The translations under genes were made by a program, and so were the position numbers. A DNA stretch of 64,000 bases from Bacteroidota bacterium (GTDB lineage: Bacteria; Bacteroidota; Bacteroidia; Sphingobacteriales; Sphingobacteriaceae). Of the stretch, positions 17,415 to 26,335 are shown one piece after another. Where the stretch lies: assembly GCA_013289045.1 (NCBI GenBank), contig JABDAU010000008.1:1-64000 (forward strand), read 5' to 3'. Position 1 is the first letter of the stretch, and every line of letters starts with the position of its first letter. Below the pieces are notes generated by a model. It worked only from the letters and a program-made list of their open reading frames with translations. It made no database searches and was not told where the DNA came from.

Positions 17415-18287
17415 CTACTCCACCGCCGAAAATACTTCAAGCAGGATATTCCATTTATGATCTTTGTCCATCTCCCAGATGCGTACGTAGTAGTAATTAT
17501 TAGTTACTGTACCCTGTTTTACGCTGGCTGAACCATAACTGTAAGCCAGGTCGCTGCTTATTGAGCGGCCCGCGTTGATGGTTTCTGCATTGATGCTGAT
17601 ACCTTCGTTATCGATGAATTTCATCACCTTATCCTGGCCAATCATCGGCTCAACGCCAGGGAAATAATAGCGGCCTTCCGGACTTAAAAATTCTTTATAG
17701 CTTGCCAGTGTTGAAATGGTCAGCGAGTGATTAAAGATCTTATCGGTATTAATGATAATATTTTTGCCGGCAAACGCAGGGTCTTTTCCCGGCGCCGATA
17801 ATTTAGCCGGGTCAGGTTCGGTAAAATCACTAACAGGCGTTTGCGTAGGCTCCGGATGCTGTATACCCAAGTCCATTAACAATTTCAATTTACCATTGTC
17901 GTCGGCACGCCAGATGGATACGTAATCGCCGAAAACTTTGTCGCTATCGTCTTTACCGTTTTGGTACACATAAGGGCCGGCGCTAAAAGCCAGGTCGCCA
18001 TTTGCAGATATACGTGCAAAATTTGGTTTCCAGGTAAGTGATCCCGGTTGCTTTTCAATATTGCTGTAAAAGTCAACTATCCTTATAGGCTGTGGTTTAA
18101 AAACAATGCCCTCCTCGTCGGCAACTTCTAAAAATGCATCTTTAATACCTTTTCGTTCAACCAGTTTATTAAAACTTTCTTCGGCTTTTATTACCTGGTC
18201 GGTTGTGGCAACGCTTTGGGGCTTTTGGGCCAGTGCTATACCGCTGAACATGCAAAGAGCAATAGCGGCTGATATTATTTTTTTCAT
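17415..18287 (-). CDS. Secreted NTF2/SnoaL-fold protein of unknown function
   Basis: A signal peptide (MKKIISAAIALCMFSGIALAQ) is followed by two similar halves of about 130 residues: each begins with a helix and ends with a beta-rich stretch containing a dynamic W pattern (FGDYVSIWRADDNGKLKLLMDLG at the end of the first, NYYYVRIWEMDKDHKWNILLEVFSAVE at the end of the second). This tandem pattern fits DUF4440/SnoaL-like NTF2 domains. No catalytic residues can be assigned. It is probably periplasmic; its function is unknown. Confidence 0.75.
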   Translation of the reverse strand: MKKIISAAIALCMFSGIALAQKPQSVATTDQVIKAEESFNKLVERKGIKDAFLEVADEEGIVFKPQPIRIVDFYSNIEKQPGSLTWKPNFARISANGDLAFSAGPYVYQNGKDDSDKVFGDYVSIWRADDNGKLKLLMDLGIQHPEPTQTPVSDFTEPDPAKLSAPGKDPAFAGKNIIINTDKIFNHSLTISTLASYKEFLSPEGRYYFPGVEPMIGQDKVMKFIDNEGISINAETINAGRSISSDLAYSYGSASVKQGTVTNNYYYVRIWEMDKDHKWNILLEVFSAVE

Positions 18288-18331
18288 TTGTGCGAATTGT
18301 GGCAGGAAATATAGTATAAGTTGTTGTTGTT

Positions 18332-19792
18332 TTAAATTTTAGTCCAGTTTGTACCTTCTTTAGAGTCTTTTAGCTGAAACCCGATCTTTTGCAACCCGTC
18401 GCGGATCTTGTCAGAAGTAGCATAGTCTTTTGACTGCTTGGCTTCATTACGGAGGTCGACGATAAAGTTCATCACCTGCGGCAGATCATCATCAGCAGCC
18501 TGTTCGTTCTTCAAACCCAGAACATCTTGTACAAAACTTTTCATCAATTGTTTTAAAAGTGCAAGGTTTTGCTGGTCTATCTTCATTTTGCCGTCATGCA
18601 CCGAATTGATGATGCGCGATGCTTCAAAGAGCTCGGCAATCAGTACCGGGCTGTTGAAATCATCGTTCATAGCATCATAGCAACGCTGCATCAGCAAATT
18701 TATTTCAACATCCGATTTTTCACTTGCTTTTAGCTTGTCGATAAGCTCCCAGGCATTCAGCAAACGCTTAAAGCCTTTTTCAGAAGCTTCCATTGCTTCG
18801 TTGCCAAAATCGAGCGTACTGCGATAGTGTGCCTGCAACATAAAGAAACGCACCGTCATGGGGCTGTATGGCTTGTTGAGGATAGAATTATTCCCGCTGA
18901 ATAACTCATGCGGTAAAAAGCTGTTGCCAAGCGATTTGGACATTTTTTGCCCATTCACCGTAAGCATATTGGTATGTACCCAATAATTGGCCGGCATTTT
19001 ACCGCAGCAAGCGATGTTTTGAGCTATCTCGTTGGTATGGTGCGTAGGTACAAGGTCCATACCGCCGCCATGTATATCAAAATGCTGACCGAGATACTTA
19101 TCACTCATGGCCGAACATTCCAAATGCCAGCCCGGAAAGCCCAGGCTCCACGGCGAAGGCCATGTTTGCAGGTGCTCGGGTTTGGCTTTTATCCAAAGGG
19201 CAAAATCAAGCCTGCCGCGTTTTTCCTGCTGACCGCCTAAGGCGCGGGTGTTGGTTAGTAAATCGTCCAGATTACGGCCATTCAGTATACCATAATCATG
19301 GTTTTGGTTATATTTCTCTACGTCAAAATACACGGAGCCGTCTACCTCATAAGCGTAGCCCGATTCCAGTATTTGTTTTATCATTTCTATCTGCTCAATC
19401 ACATGGCCGGTAGCAGTTGGCTCGATGCTTGGCGGAAGAATATTTAGTTCCTCCATCACATCGTGAAAGCCTACGGTATATTTCTGTACGATCTCCATCG
19501 GCTCCAGCTTAGCCAGTTTAGCCTTTTTGGCGATCTTGTCCTCGCCTTCATCCGCATCACCTTCCAGATGGCCGGCATCAGTGATATTGCGCACGTAGCG
19601 CACTTTGTAACCCAATTGGCTCAGGTAACGGAAAATAAGGTCGAATGATATATAGGTGCGGCAATTGCCCAGGTGAACGTCGCTGTAAACGGTTGGGCCG
19701 CATACATACATACCCACATGCGGCGGATTAATTGCCTTAAACTCTTCTTTTTTACGCGTTAAAGTATTGTAAACAAATAATTTTTGTTCCAT
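18332..19792 (-). CDS. cysS: Cysteinyl-tRNA synthetase
   Basis: This class I aminoacyl-tRNA synthetase charges tRNA-Cys. The HIGH-type motif is HLGN at residues 40-43 with the zinc ligand Cys31 (YVCGPTVY) before it; the WHLECSAM block with another zinc ligand and KMSKSLGN (about residue 283) are present. The C-terminal helical and anticodon-binding parts ([35 protein letters not shown]) are intact. The length of 486 residues is normal. A TAAGTTTG box lies four bases before the ATG. Confidence 0.97.
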   Translation of the reverse strand: MEQKLFVYNTLTRKKEEFKAINPPHVGMYVCGPTVYSDVHLGNCRTYISFDLIFRYLSQLGYKVRYVRNITDAGHLEGDADEGEDKIAKKAKLAKLEPMEIVQKYTVGFHDVMEELNILPPSIEPTATGHVIEQIEMIKQILESGYAYEVDGSVYFDVEKYNQNHDYGILNGRNLDDLLTNTRALGGQQEKRGRLDFALWIKAKPEHLQTWPSPWSLGFPGWHLECSAMSDKYLGQHFDIHGGGMDLVPTHHTNEIAQNIACCGKMPANYWVHTNMLTVNGQKMSKSLGNSFLPHELFSGNNSILNKPYSPMTVRFFMLQAHYRSTLDFGNEAMEASEKGFKRLLNAWELIDKLKASEKSDVEINLLMQRCYDAMNDDFNSPVLIAELFEASRIINSVHDGKMKIDQQNLALLKQLMKSFVQDVLGLKNEQAADDDLPQVMNFIVDLRNEAKQSKDYATSDKIRDGLQKIGFQLKDSKEGTNWTKI

Positions 19793-19796
19793 GCTG

Positions 19797-19804
19797 CAAA
19801 CTTA
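19797..19804 (-). promoter_or_regulatory. TAAGTTTG, candidate -7 box of cysS
   Basis: On the minus strand this matches TAnnTTTG and ends four bases before the cysS ATG. If functional, transcription would begin on the start codon itself. No -33 box is visible. Confidence 0.35.
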
Positions 19805-19944
19805 CAATTTCTGTGATAATCAGGAAGATGATTTTGTAACCTTTGCGCACGTATGACGAACGATGCTTACTGCCTTTCACCGGCTTCAACTTTAAACCGG
19901 CATCACCGTACATGCAGCTACCATAAACAATTAACCATCTCCTA

Positions 19945-20325
19945 TCAACTCGCAGAAGTTATCCACCACGTATTCCCAAAAGCATCCTGCACACCTGCGG
20001 AGCGGCCATACGGCTGATCTACGGGCTCGTAAATGACGGATGCACCATCGGCAACGGCTTTCGTATAGCAATCGTCGCAATCGGCTACGTAGATAAAAAG
20101 GGCTGCATTTTGTATGGGATATTCTAAAGTCGCATCAGCAAACATAATAGTGCCGCCGTTCAGGTCAAGCTCGGCATGTTTAATGTGGTGCTCGTCGCGC
20201 ATTTCACGCAGTTTCTCTTTTGCGCCAAATGCATCCTGCATAAATTTAGAAAAAGCCACGGCGTTCTTTAAAATGAGGTACGGCATGATGGGTTGGTAAC
20301 CATCCGGAATATTTAGTGTGCTCAT
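19945..20325 (-). CDS. VOC (glyoxalase/PhnB-like) family protein
   Basis: This 126-residue protein has the paired beta-alpha-beta-beta-beta modules of the vicinal oxygen chelate fold: MPYLILKNAVAFSKFMQDAFGA, then HAELDLNGGTIMFAD, then FIYVADCDDCYTKAVADGA and a final YGRSAGVQDAFGNTWWI. The PhnB-like pattern with EPVDQPYGR is common in small proteins of this group. The substrate is unknown. It lies alone between cysS and the serine hydrolase gene. Confidence 0.82.
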   Translation of the reverse strand: MSTLNIPDGYQPIMPYLILKNAVAFSKFMQDAFGAKEKLREMRDEHHIKHAELDLNGGTIMFADATLEYPIQNAALFIYVADCDDCYTKAVADGASVIYEPVDQPYGRSAGVQDAFGNTWWITSAS

Positions 20326-20390
20326 ACTGGTTAGTTTTTATTTAACTTCTCAATGTTATGATCCAGGAGCTATCCCCCCTGTCAACCAAC

Positions 20391-22208
20391 TTACATCCCC
20401 TTGTCTATCGCCTTATACACCACGTCCTGTATCCTTGGTCTTATCTTCATATTTCCTAATTTTTCAACCACTTTAGGATTCACACGATTTGATAAAAACA
20501 CATAAACCAGGTTATACTTCGGGTCCACCCAAATGCAGGTACCCGTATAGCCCGTATGCCCGTAAGTTTGTGGCGAAGCCAGCTCTGACGGGTAATGATG
20601 ATCGGTTATCGGGTCCCATCGGTCAAAGCCCAGCCCGCGGCGGCTCACGCTTGATTGCTGCGCGGTGAACATGTCCACCGTTTCAGGTTTAAAATAACGC
20701 ACGCCGCCGTAAGTACCTTTGTTCAATATCATCTGGTATAAAATAGCCACGTCATTTGCATTGGCAAAGAGGCCTGCATTGCCCGATACATCGCCGCAAA
20801 GCGCTGCTGTCTGGTCTTCTACATAGCCATCCAGCAAAACATGGCGGAAAACCATATCATTTTCCGTAGGAATGATCCGCGAAACAGGGAAACGGTACAA
20901 TGGCAAAAACCCGGCCGACTGCATGCCCAGCGGCAGGTAAAATTGCTGCAAAACATATTGATTAAGCGGCTGCGAAGTAACCGTTTCGCCTATCTCCTTC
21001 ATTATTACCATGCTGATGTCGCTATACACATACTGCCCGCGCGTGCGCAATGGCGAGTTCATGATCTTAGGCCACATCATATCGTTAAAGTAATTTTTAC
21101 GCAGGTAATAATTGTCAACCACCTTAGTCGGATAGTTTGCGGATGAATCAATACTGTGGTCACTGGGTTTCAGATCCTCATACGTACGCACGTCGGGCAC
21201 TAACCCAGCCTGGTGGGTCATCAGCTCGCGCAGTTTTATGTTGTCTTTATTGGTGCCATGCGCATATGGAATGTAATTACCGATGGTAGAATCCATATTG
21301 AGCGCACCCTGTTCGGTAAGGCGCATTACCTCCATTGTAGTGGCTGTAACTTTGGTTACCGATGCCAGGTCGAAAATGTCGGTTAGCTTGTCAGGCTGCT
21401 GGTTGTCATAGGTATGATAGCCGTAAGCTTTGTTAAAGATCACTTTGCCGTCCTTTACCACCAGCACCACGCAGCCAGGGGTTGCATGTGCAGCAATAGC
21501 CTCGTGTGCAATATCATCAATGCTTAATAAATTGTTCGAGTTCACGCCTGCATCTTCCGGTACGGTATATTGCAGCCGGGTCTTTTGCGTCAAAAATCCC
21601 ATGCCCGTAGCATAGCGCGGCGAATAGGTCGCCTTTAGCTTTTGCGTAACGGCTACACCGCCAAAAATGGCCTCAGCGCTAAAATCTGCTGATACCGGTG
21701 AAACCCGCTCGCACCAGATGACCGGCACGCCAATATCATTCAGCTTAGCAAATGAGCTTCCGTTGCCAAACAGTGCGATCACTACATTTTTCAGTTTCTG
21801 ATTTTGCTGGATGAAAGTGATCACCTGCGGATTATTCACATCCTCCGGACTAAGCTCCACGATCAGTGTGTTGTACCATTTCAGATCTAAAGCCAGGGTG
21901 GTGATATTTTTAAGTCCGGTGAGATAATCGTTGCCATTAAACGTATCGACCTTGCTGTATTTATTGAGTAGACTATCAAATTCCGTGGAGTATTGGTAAG
22001 AAAAATGTACGCTGGCGGCTTTCAGGTTTTCCAGGCCCTGCAGCGGCACTAGGTACGAGGCATTGTTAAGCAGCACGGTGGAATTTTGCACCTGCTTCTC
22101 TTCATTTACATAAGCCATCCCCGTGGATGGCGGATTTTGCGCGCAGGCCGAATGGAACAACACAAAACACAGCAGGACGGGGATAAGCCCCGGCTTACTT
22201 TTTCTCAT
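20391..22208 (-). CDS. Serine beta-lactamase-fold hydrolase with N-terminal GH3-C-like region
   Basis: The C-terminal two thirds form a class C beta-lactamase / DD-peptidase-like domain: the nucleophile motif SVTK lies near residue 283, the Tyr motif YSD follows (YVYSDISMVI), and a GHTGYTGT block replaces the KTG motif. It may act on peptidoglycan peptides or esters. The first 200 residues after the signal peptide (NSTVLLNNASYLVPLQGLENL ... VVIALFGNGSSFAKL) look like the C-terminal domain of family 3 glycosidases without the catalytic barrel. I chose the second methionine (22208), which starts the signal peptide; its start overlaps the preceding amidohydrolase stop by 14 nt. Confidence 0.82.
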   Translation of the reverse strand: MRKSKPGLIPVLLCFVLFHSACAQNPPSTGMAYVNEEKQVQNSTVLLNNASYLVPLQGLENLKAASVHFSYQYSTEFDSLLNKYSKVDTFNGNDYLTGLKNITTLALDLKWYNTLIVELSPEDVNNPQVITFIQQNQKLKNVVIALFGNGSSFAKLNDIGVPVIWCERVSPVSADFSAEAIFGGVAVTQKLKATYSPRYATGMGFLTQKTRLQYTVPEDAGVNSNNLLSIDDIAHEAIAAHATPGCVVLVVKDGKVIFNKAYGYHTYDNQQPDKLTDIFDLASVTKVTATTMEVMRLTEQGALNMDSTIGNYIPYAHGTNKDNIKLRELMTHQAGLVPDVRTYEDLKPSDHSIDSSANYPTKVVDNYYLRKNYFNDMMWPKIMNSPLRTRGQYVYSDISMVIMKEIGETVTSQPLNQYVLQQFYLPLGMQSAGFLPLYRFPVSRIIPTENDMVFRHVLLDGYVEDQTAALCGDVSGNAGLFANANDVAILYQMILNKGTYGGVRYFKPETVDMFTAQQSSVSRRGLGFDRWDPITDHHYPSELASPQTYGHTGYTGTCIWVDPKYNLVYVFLSNRVNPKVVEKLGNMKIRPRIQDVVYKAIDKGM

Positions 22209-23829
22209 AAACTTTCTCACCATTAATATACGTTTTCAACACCTTCACTTTTGGCAACTGGCCGCCATCAATCTTCATTAAATCCTGATCCAGGATCACA
22301 AAGTCGGCAAATTTACCGGCTTCTATGCTGCCTTTTTCTTTTTCTTCAAACTGAGCCTTTGCCGCCCATATGGTTATACCGCGCAGCGCCTGTTCGCGGG
22401 TCAGGGCGTTTTCCATTTGGAAACCGCCATTGGGTTGCCCGTCAAGATTTTTGCGTACAACCGCTGCATAAAATGTATATACCGGGTTGATGTTTTCTAC
22501 CGGGAAATCGGTACCCAGCGGCAACCAGCCATTTTGCTCAAGCAATTGCTTGTAGGCATAAGCCGTTTTTATGCGTTTAGGGCCAAGGCGTTTTATTGCC
22601 CAAAGCATATCAGAAGTTGCATGTGTTGGCTGTACAGATGGGATGATACTGTTATCTCCAAACATTTTTATATCCGCCGGATCGACGATCTGCGCATGTT
22701 CTATTCTCCAACGCCTGTCATTCTTGCCTTTTAAAACGCCGGCATAAACTTTTAGTATCAGCCGGTTGGCCGAATCGCCGATAGCATGCGTGCTTAGCTG
22801 GAAACCATGCGCGTAAACCTTCTGCGCTATCTCTGCAAAGTGTTTTGCATTGCTCAGCAGGTATCCGCGCCATTTGGATGAATCGCTGTAATCCTGCAGC
22901 AAACATGCCCCGCGCGAACCCAGCGCACCGTCGGCATACATTTTAAAACCGCGCACATCCAAACCGGGCGATTTATAAGCGCCGTGTTTAAACAGGTAAT
23001 CGTAATTTTCCTGTTTGTCCGATAGCATCAGGTACAGGCGTATTTTCAGTGTGCCTTTATGCTGCTCATCAGCAACCGTACTGATCAAGGTATAAGGTAC
23101 GCCGCAGTCAGCAACGGTAGTCAGGCCGTCGGCAAAGCAGTTCTTCTGCCCGTCAAGCAATGCCGCCTGCACATCCTGGTCGCTCATCGGCGGTATTTTA
23201 CGGGTAACTATTCCTACGGCATTATCCACTAACACGCCGGTTAATTTGCCTTTAATCGTTTCAATTCCACCGCCGCTTATCGTTTGCCCTGGCTTTATAC
23301 CAGCCAGACTCAGGGCGGCCTGGTTAGCAATAGCTGCATGGCCATCTATCCGCTCCAAAAACACCGGCCGCACAGGGAAAAGTGAATCCAGCTTTGCTTT
23401 GTTAGGGAATCGCTTGTTTGTCCATAGGTTTTGGTCCCAGCCGCGGCCAATCAGCCAGCCGTCGGTATTGGTGCGTGCAAACGACACCAGCGTATCTGTA
23501 ATTTGCTGCCAGCTATGCATGCCGCGCAGATCTGCCGACTGCAATCCTGTACTATATTCTAAAAAATGCGAATGCGCATCAATAAATCCCGGGTAAACAG
23601 CATGCCCGCCGGCATCTATCACTTGCTTAGCACTGTATTTTTGCAGCAGCGAAGTGCTGTCGCCTACCGCCAGTATCTTCCCATCCTTCACTACAAAGGC
23701 CTGCGCGACGGAAAAGCTGCTATCTACCGTGTAAACTACAGCATTTTTAACAAGGAGATCGGCATTATAATCCTGCTTCTTTGAGCAGGCCGCAACGAAC
23801 AGCAGCAGCAGGGGCCATAATTTCTTCAT
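22195..23829 (-). CDS. Amidohydrolase family 3 (YtcJ-like) lipoprotein
   Basis: This metal-dependent hydrolase has a short lipoprotein signal (LLLLFVAACSKK) and the amidohydrolase landmarks VIDAGGHAVYPGFIDAHSHF (metal-binding HxH), a later FQLSTHAIGDSANR block, RRWRIEHAQIVDP and ADFVILDQDLM at the end. YtcJ-type proteins hydrolyse amide bonds in small molecules; the true substrate is unknown. Start chosen at ATG 23829; the in-frame TTG upstream would spoil the signal peptide. It is followed by, and overlaps, the serine hydrolase gene, so the two form an operon. Confidence 0.88.
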   Translation of the reverse strand: MKKLWPLLLLFVAACSKKQDYNADLLVKNAVVYTVDSSFSVAQAFVVKDGKILAVGDSTSLLQKYSAKQVIDAGGHAVYPGFIDAHSHFLEYSTGLQSADLRGMHSWQQITDTLVSFARTNTDGWLIGRGWDQNLWTNKRFPNKAKLDSLFPVRPVFLERIDGHAAIANQAALSLAGIKPGQTISGGGIETIKGKLTGVLVDNAVGIVTRKIPPMSDQDVQAALLDGQKNCFADGLTTVADCGVPYTLISTVADEQHKGTLKIRLYLMLSDKQENYDYLFKHGAYKSPGLDVRGFKMYADGALGSRGACLLQDYSDSSKWRGYLLSNAKHFAEIAQKVYAHGFQLSTHAIGDSANRLILKVYAGVLKGKNDRRWRIEHAQIVDPADIKMFGDNSIIPSVQPTHATSDMLWAIKRLGPKRIKTAYAYKQLLEQNGWLPLGTDFPVENINPVYTFYAAVVRKNLDGQPNGGFQMENALTREQALRGITIWAAKAQFEEKEKGSIEAGKFADFVILDQDLMKIDGGQLPKVKVLKTYINGEKVYEKK

Positions 23830-23895
23830 ACGCAATGTTTGGTGCAAAATAGTATTATTTCAGTTAAAAAAAGTTTTTTAGTGGGCGTCCGGGTT

Positions 23896-23916
23896 CGCTG
23901 CGAGTTTGGCGCAGCG
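23896..23916. repeat. Short hairpin before the A/B repeat cluster
   Basis: CGCTGCG and CGCAGCG form a 7-bp stem with a 7-nt loop. It lies upstream of the amidohydrolase gene and outside the A and B elements that follow. Its role is unknown. Confidence 0.5.
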
Positions 23917-23954
23917 TAACTTGTGACTTAGCATTGTTTTAAGTGTCTAGCTTT

Positions 23955-24035
23955 GGGCGTTGCCTTCGGCCCGGGCTTTTCAGGGCTGCGCTGCGCTCCG
24001 GCCCTGCGGGCTAAACCCTTACAATCCCTAACGCA
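23955..24035 (-). repeat. Family A element, copy 1 (inverted orientation)
   Basis: Read on the minus strand it begins GCGTTAGGGATTG and ends GGCAACGCCC, with a stem of the type CAGGGCCGGAGCGCAGC inside. It is close to identical in most of its length to copy A4 at 59663-59743. It faces copy A2, with element B1 between them. Confidence 0.8.
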
Positions 24036-24040
24036 ATTTT

Positions 24041-24132
24041 GTCTGAACCATGATTTACCTGATTAAAGGATGAAAGGATTTTACCTGCATAAATCAGGGT
24101 AATCTTTAACTCCTATGAATCATGGTTCAGAC
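24041..24132. repeat. Family B inverted repeat, copy 1
   Basis: The outer 15 bases of each arm (GTCTGAACCATGATT and complement) pair perfectly. It lies exactly between two head-to-head family A copies. Its right arm is nearly identical to the half element at 59612-59657. Confidence 0.8.
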
Positions 24133-24136
24133 AACC

Positions 24137-24220
24137 GCGTTAGGGATTGCAGCGGATACCGGCCTTAGCGCTTAAGGCCTGCAGGCGTATGAGCGGAAAG
24201 CCCGGCCGCAGGCAACGCCC
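24137..24220 (+). repeat. Family A element, copy 2
   Basis: It starts GCGTTAGGGATTG and ends GGCAACGCCC like the other copies, with a CGGATACCGGCC segment shared with copy A3. The inner part contains a palindromic GGCCTTAGCGCTTAAGGCC hairpin. Confidence 0.8.
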
Positions 24221-24446
24221 ATAACGCTTCGACAACACATCCCTGCCATCGCTCAAGGCTAAACGCGCCCCTCTCAAGAGGGGATCAAAAAAATTCTTCT
24301 TTAACGTTATCCCAAAACCATAATTCTTTACAACCAATAAATCATAAAAAAGTTATGGCGGTAAATATTTAATTTAGCAGCCTCAATAACATCTGCTGTT
24401 TACAGGCGTCTTTGAGGTGTTTAAGAACGAGAGGGAAATTATCATT
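24221..24446. other. Remainder of the amidohydrolase-mutL intergenic region
   Basis: After repeat A2 there is a CCCCTC/GAGGGG hairpin (24268-24283), then AT-rich DNA with a 23-bp motif (24345-24367) shared with the ctpA upstream region. No gene is seen. The mutL promoter is presumably here. Confidence 0.5.
24345..24367 (+). promoter_or_regulatory. 23-bp motif shared by mutL and ctpA upstream regions, copy 1
   Basis: The motif (beginning TAAAAAAGTTATG and ending CGGTAAATA) differs at one base from the copy at 59811-59833. Here it ends 79 bp before the mutL ATG; the other ends 67 bp before the ctpA ATG. Its role, promoter or repeat fragment, is not known. Confidence 0.5.
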
Positions 24447-26303
24447 ATGCCAGACATCATTCAGCTTTTACCGGATTCCGTTGCCAACCAGATCGCTGCC
24501 GGCGAGGTAGTGCAAAGGCCGGCATCAGCGGTAAAGGAGCTGGTTGAAAATGCCATCGATGCCGGCGCGGATAAGATCCAGCTCATACTGAAGGATGCCG
24601 GTAAATCGCTCATCCAGGTGATCGACAACGGCTGCGGCATGAGCCCTACCGATGCGCGCATGGCATTTGAACGCCACGCCACTTCCAAGATCCGTAAGGC
24701 CGACGACCTGTTTGCCATCCGCACCATGGGTTTCCGCGGTGAGGCTATGGCATCCATCGCCGCTATTTCGCAGGTGGAATTGAAGACCCGCCGCCATGAG
24801 GATGAATTAGGCACCTGTATTTTTATAGAAGGATCTGAAGTGCTCAAGCAGGAAGCCTGCTCGGCAAACACCGGCACATCCATCTGTGTTAAAAACCTGT
24901 TTTACAATACCCCGGCGCGCCGCAATTTCCTCAAGAGCAACCCTGTGGAGATGCGCCACATTATCGACGAGTTTCAACGCGTAGCGCTGGCTAATCCGCA
25001 AATATTTTTTACGATGCACCACGACGGGCAGGAGGTTTACCATCTGCCGGCGACATTGCTTAAGCAACGCATCGTACATCTGCTTGGCAATAACTATAAT
25101 CAGCGTTTAGTGCCGGTGGAGGAAGATACTACCATTATCAAATTGCATGGTTATGTTGGCAAACCGGAGTTCGCCCGCAAAACCCGCGGCGAGCAATTCT
25201 TTTTTGTGAATAAGCGGTTCATTAAAGACGCTTACCTAAACCATGCGGTGTTAACTGCTTTTGAGGAATTACTACCTGATGAATCATACCCGCTGTATGT
25301 GCTCTTTATCGATATCGACCCGGCAAAGATCGATATCAACGTGCATCCTACTAAAACGGAGATCAAATACCAGGACGAGAAGGCCATTTATGCCATCATC
25401 CGCTCGGCGGTAAAACGTTCGCTTGGTAAATATAATATCACGCCTACGCTTGATTTCGACCAGGAGAACAGCATCGGTCACCTCATCACGCCCAAGCCAT
25501 TTGAGGAAATTGTTGCACCGACCATAGCCTTCAATCCAAACTTTAACCCCTTCGCCACCGAGAAAAAAACCGGCGAAAGAGAAATACCTTTTTTACGCGA
25601 CACAGGTCACAGGAAAGATCCTATCCCAGGCAATTGGGATACGCTATACGAGATCAGCAAACGCGAGCCGGCGGTACAGCACCGTATGCACGAGGAAAAG
25701 AACATAGAGGTTGAGGAACAGGAAATAAGTAAATCGAGCGAGCGGCAATTGTTCCAGGTGCATAATCGCTTTATCCTGTCGCAGATCAAATCGGGATTTA
25801 TGCTCATCAGTCAACAGGCTGCTCATGAGCGGGTATTGTACGAGCGCTTTTTGCAGCAATTGGAAAATCACTCAGGCGTAAGCCAGCAGAGCTTGTTCCC
25901 GCAATCGGTTACACTAAACAGCAGCGACTTTGAGTTATTAAGAGAACTTTTGCCGGATGTACGCGCATTGGGTTTTGATATACGCGAATTTGGCAAAAAT
26001 ACGGTAGTGGTTGAGGGTATCCCCGCCGATCTGAACAATATAGGCGAGCACGAATTGCTGGAGCAATTGCTGGAAGGCTTTAAAAACAACCTGGCCATTT
26101 TAAAGTTAGACAGGCGCGATAATCTGGCACGGTCGTTGGCACGTAATGCTGCGATAAAAACCGGCACCAAAATGTCACTCGAAGAGATGAATTTACTCAT
26201 CGACCAGCTTTTTGCCTGCCAGATGCCAAATTTAGCTTTGAACGGCAAACCCGTTATCACTACTTTTACGTTAAACGAATTATTGGAACGATTTGAAAAA
26301 TAA
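24447..26303 (+). CDS. mutL: DNA mismatch repair protein MutL
   Basis: MutL links mismatch recognition by MutS to strand removal. The GHKL ATPase domain is complete: ENAIDAGA (about residues 33-40), DNGCGM and MGFRGEAM, then VNKRFI and INVHPTK. The C-terminal dimerisation domain carries the endonuclease region, but the DQHA part of its motif reads SQQA (residues 455-458) while both following glutamates are kept (E461, E466); a late ACQMPNLALNGKP matches the usual zinc-site region. I chose ATG 24447 (MPDIIQLLPD) rather than the GTG at 24417. The length of 618 residues is normal. Confidence 0.95.
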   Translation: MPDIIQLLPDSVANQIAAGEVVQRPASAVKELVENAIDAGADKIQLILKDAGKSLIQVIDNGCGMSPTDARMAFERHATSKIRKADDLFAIRTMGFRGEAMASIAAISQVELKTRRHEDELGTCIFIEGSEVLKQEACSANTGTSICVKNLFYNTPARRNFLKSNPVEMRHIIDEFQRVALANPQIFFTMHHDGQEVYHLPATLLKQRIVHLLGNNYNQRLVPVEEDTTIIKLHGYVGKPEFARKTRGEQFFFVNKRFIKDAYLNHAVLTAFEELLPDESYPLYVLFIDIDPAKIDINVHPTKTEIKYQDEKAIYAIIRSAVKRSLGKYNITPTLDFDQENSIGHLITPKPFEEIVAPTIAFNPNFNPFATEKKTGEREIPFLRDTGHRKDPIPGNWDTLYEISKREPAVQHRMHEEKNIEVEEQEISKSSERQLFQVHNRFILSQIKSGFMLISQQAAHERVLYERFLQQLENHSGVSQQSLFPQSVTLNSSDFELLRELLPDVRALGFDIREFGKNTVVVEGIPADLNNIGEHELLEQLLEGFKNNLAILKLDRRDNLARSLARNAAIKTGTKMSLEEMNLLIDQLFACQMPNLALNGKPVITTFTLNELLERFEK

Positions 26304-26335
26304 TAGCTTCAGCTTAAATTAATAAAAGAACTTAA

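Noticed and set aside
22209-23847. Upstream starts for the serine hydrolase (22223) and amidohydrolase (23847)
   Set aside because: Both signal peptides begin at the later methionines (22208 and 23829); the earlier ones give charged or odd extensions, and 23847 is a TTG.
24140-24337. Minus-strand frame of 65 codons in the mutL upstream region
   Set aside because: It is made of family A repeat sequence, with no start signal or plausible protein features.
24417-24446. GTG start for mutL
   Set aside because: The ATG at 24447 starts at the conserved MPDIIQLLPD end of MutL; the extension adds no family sequence.
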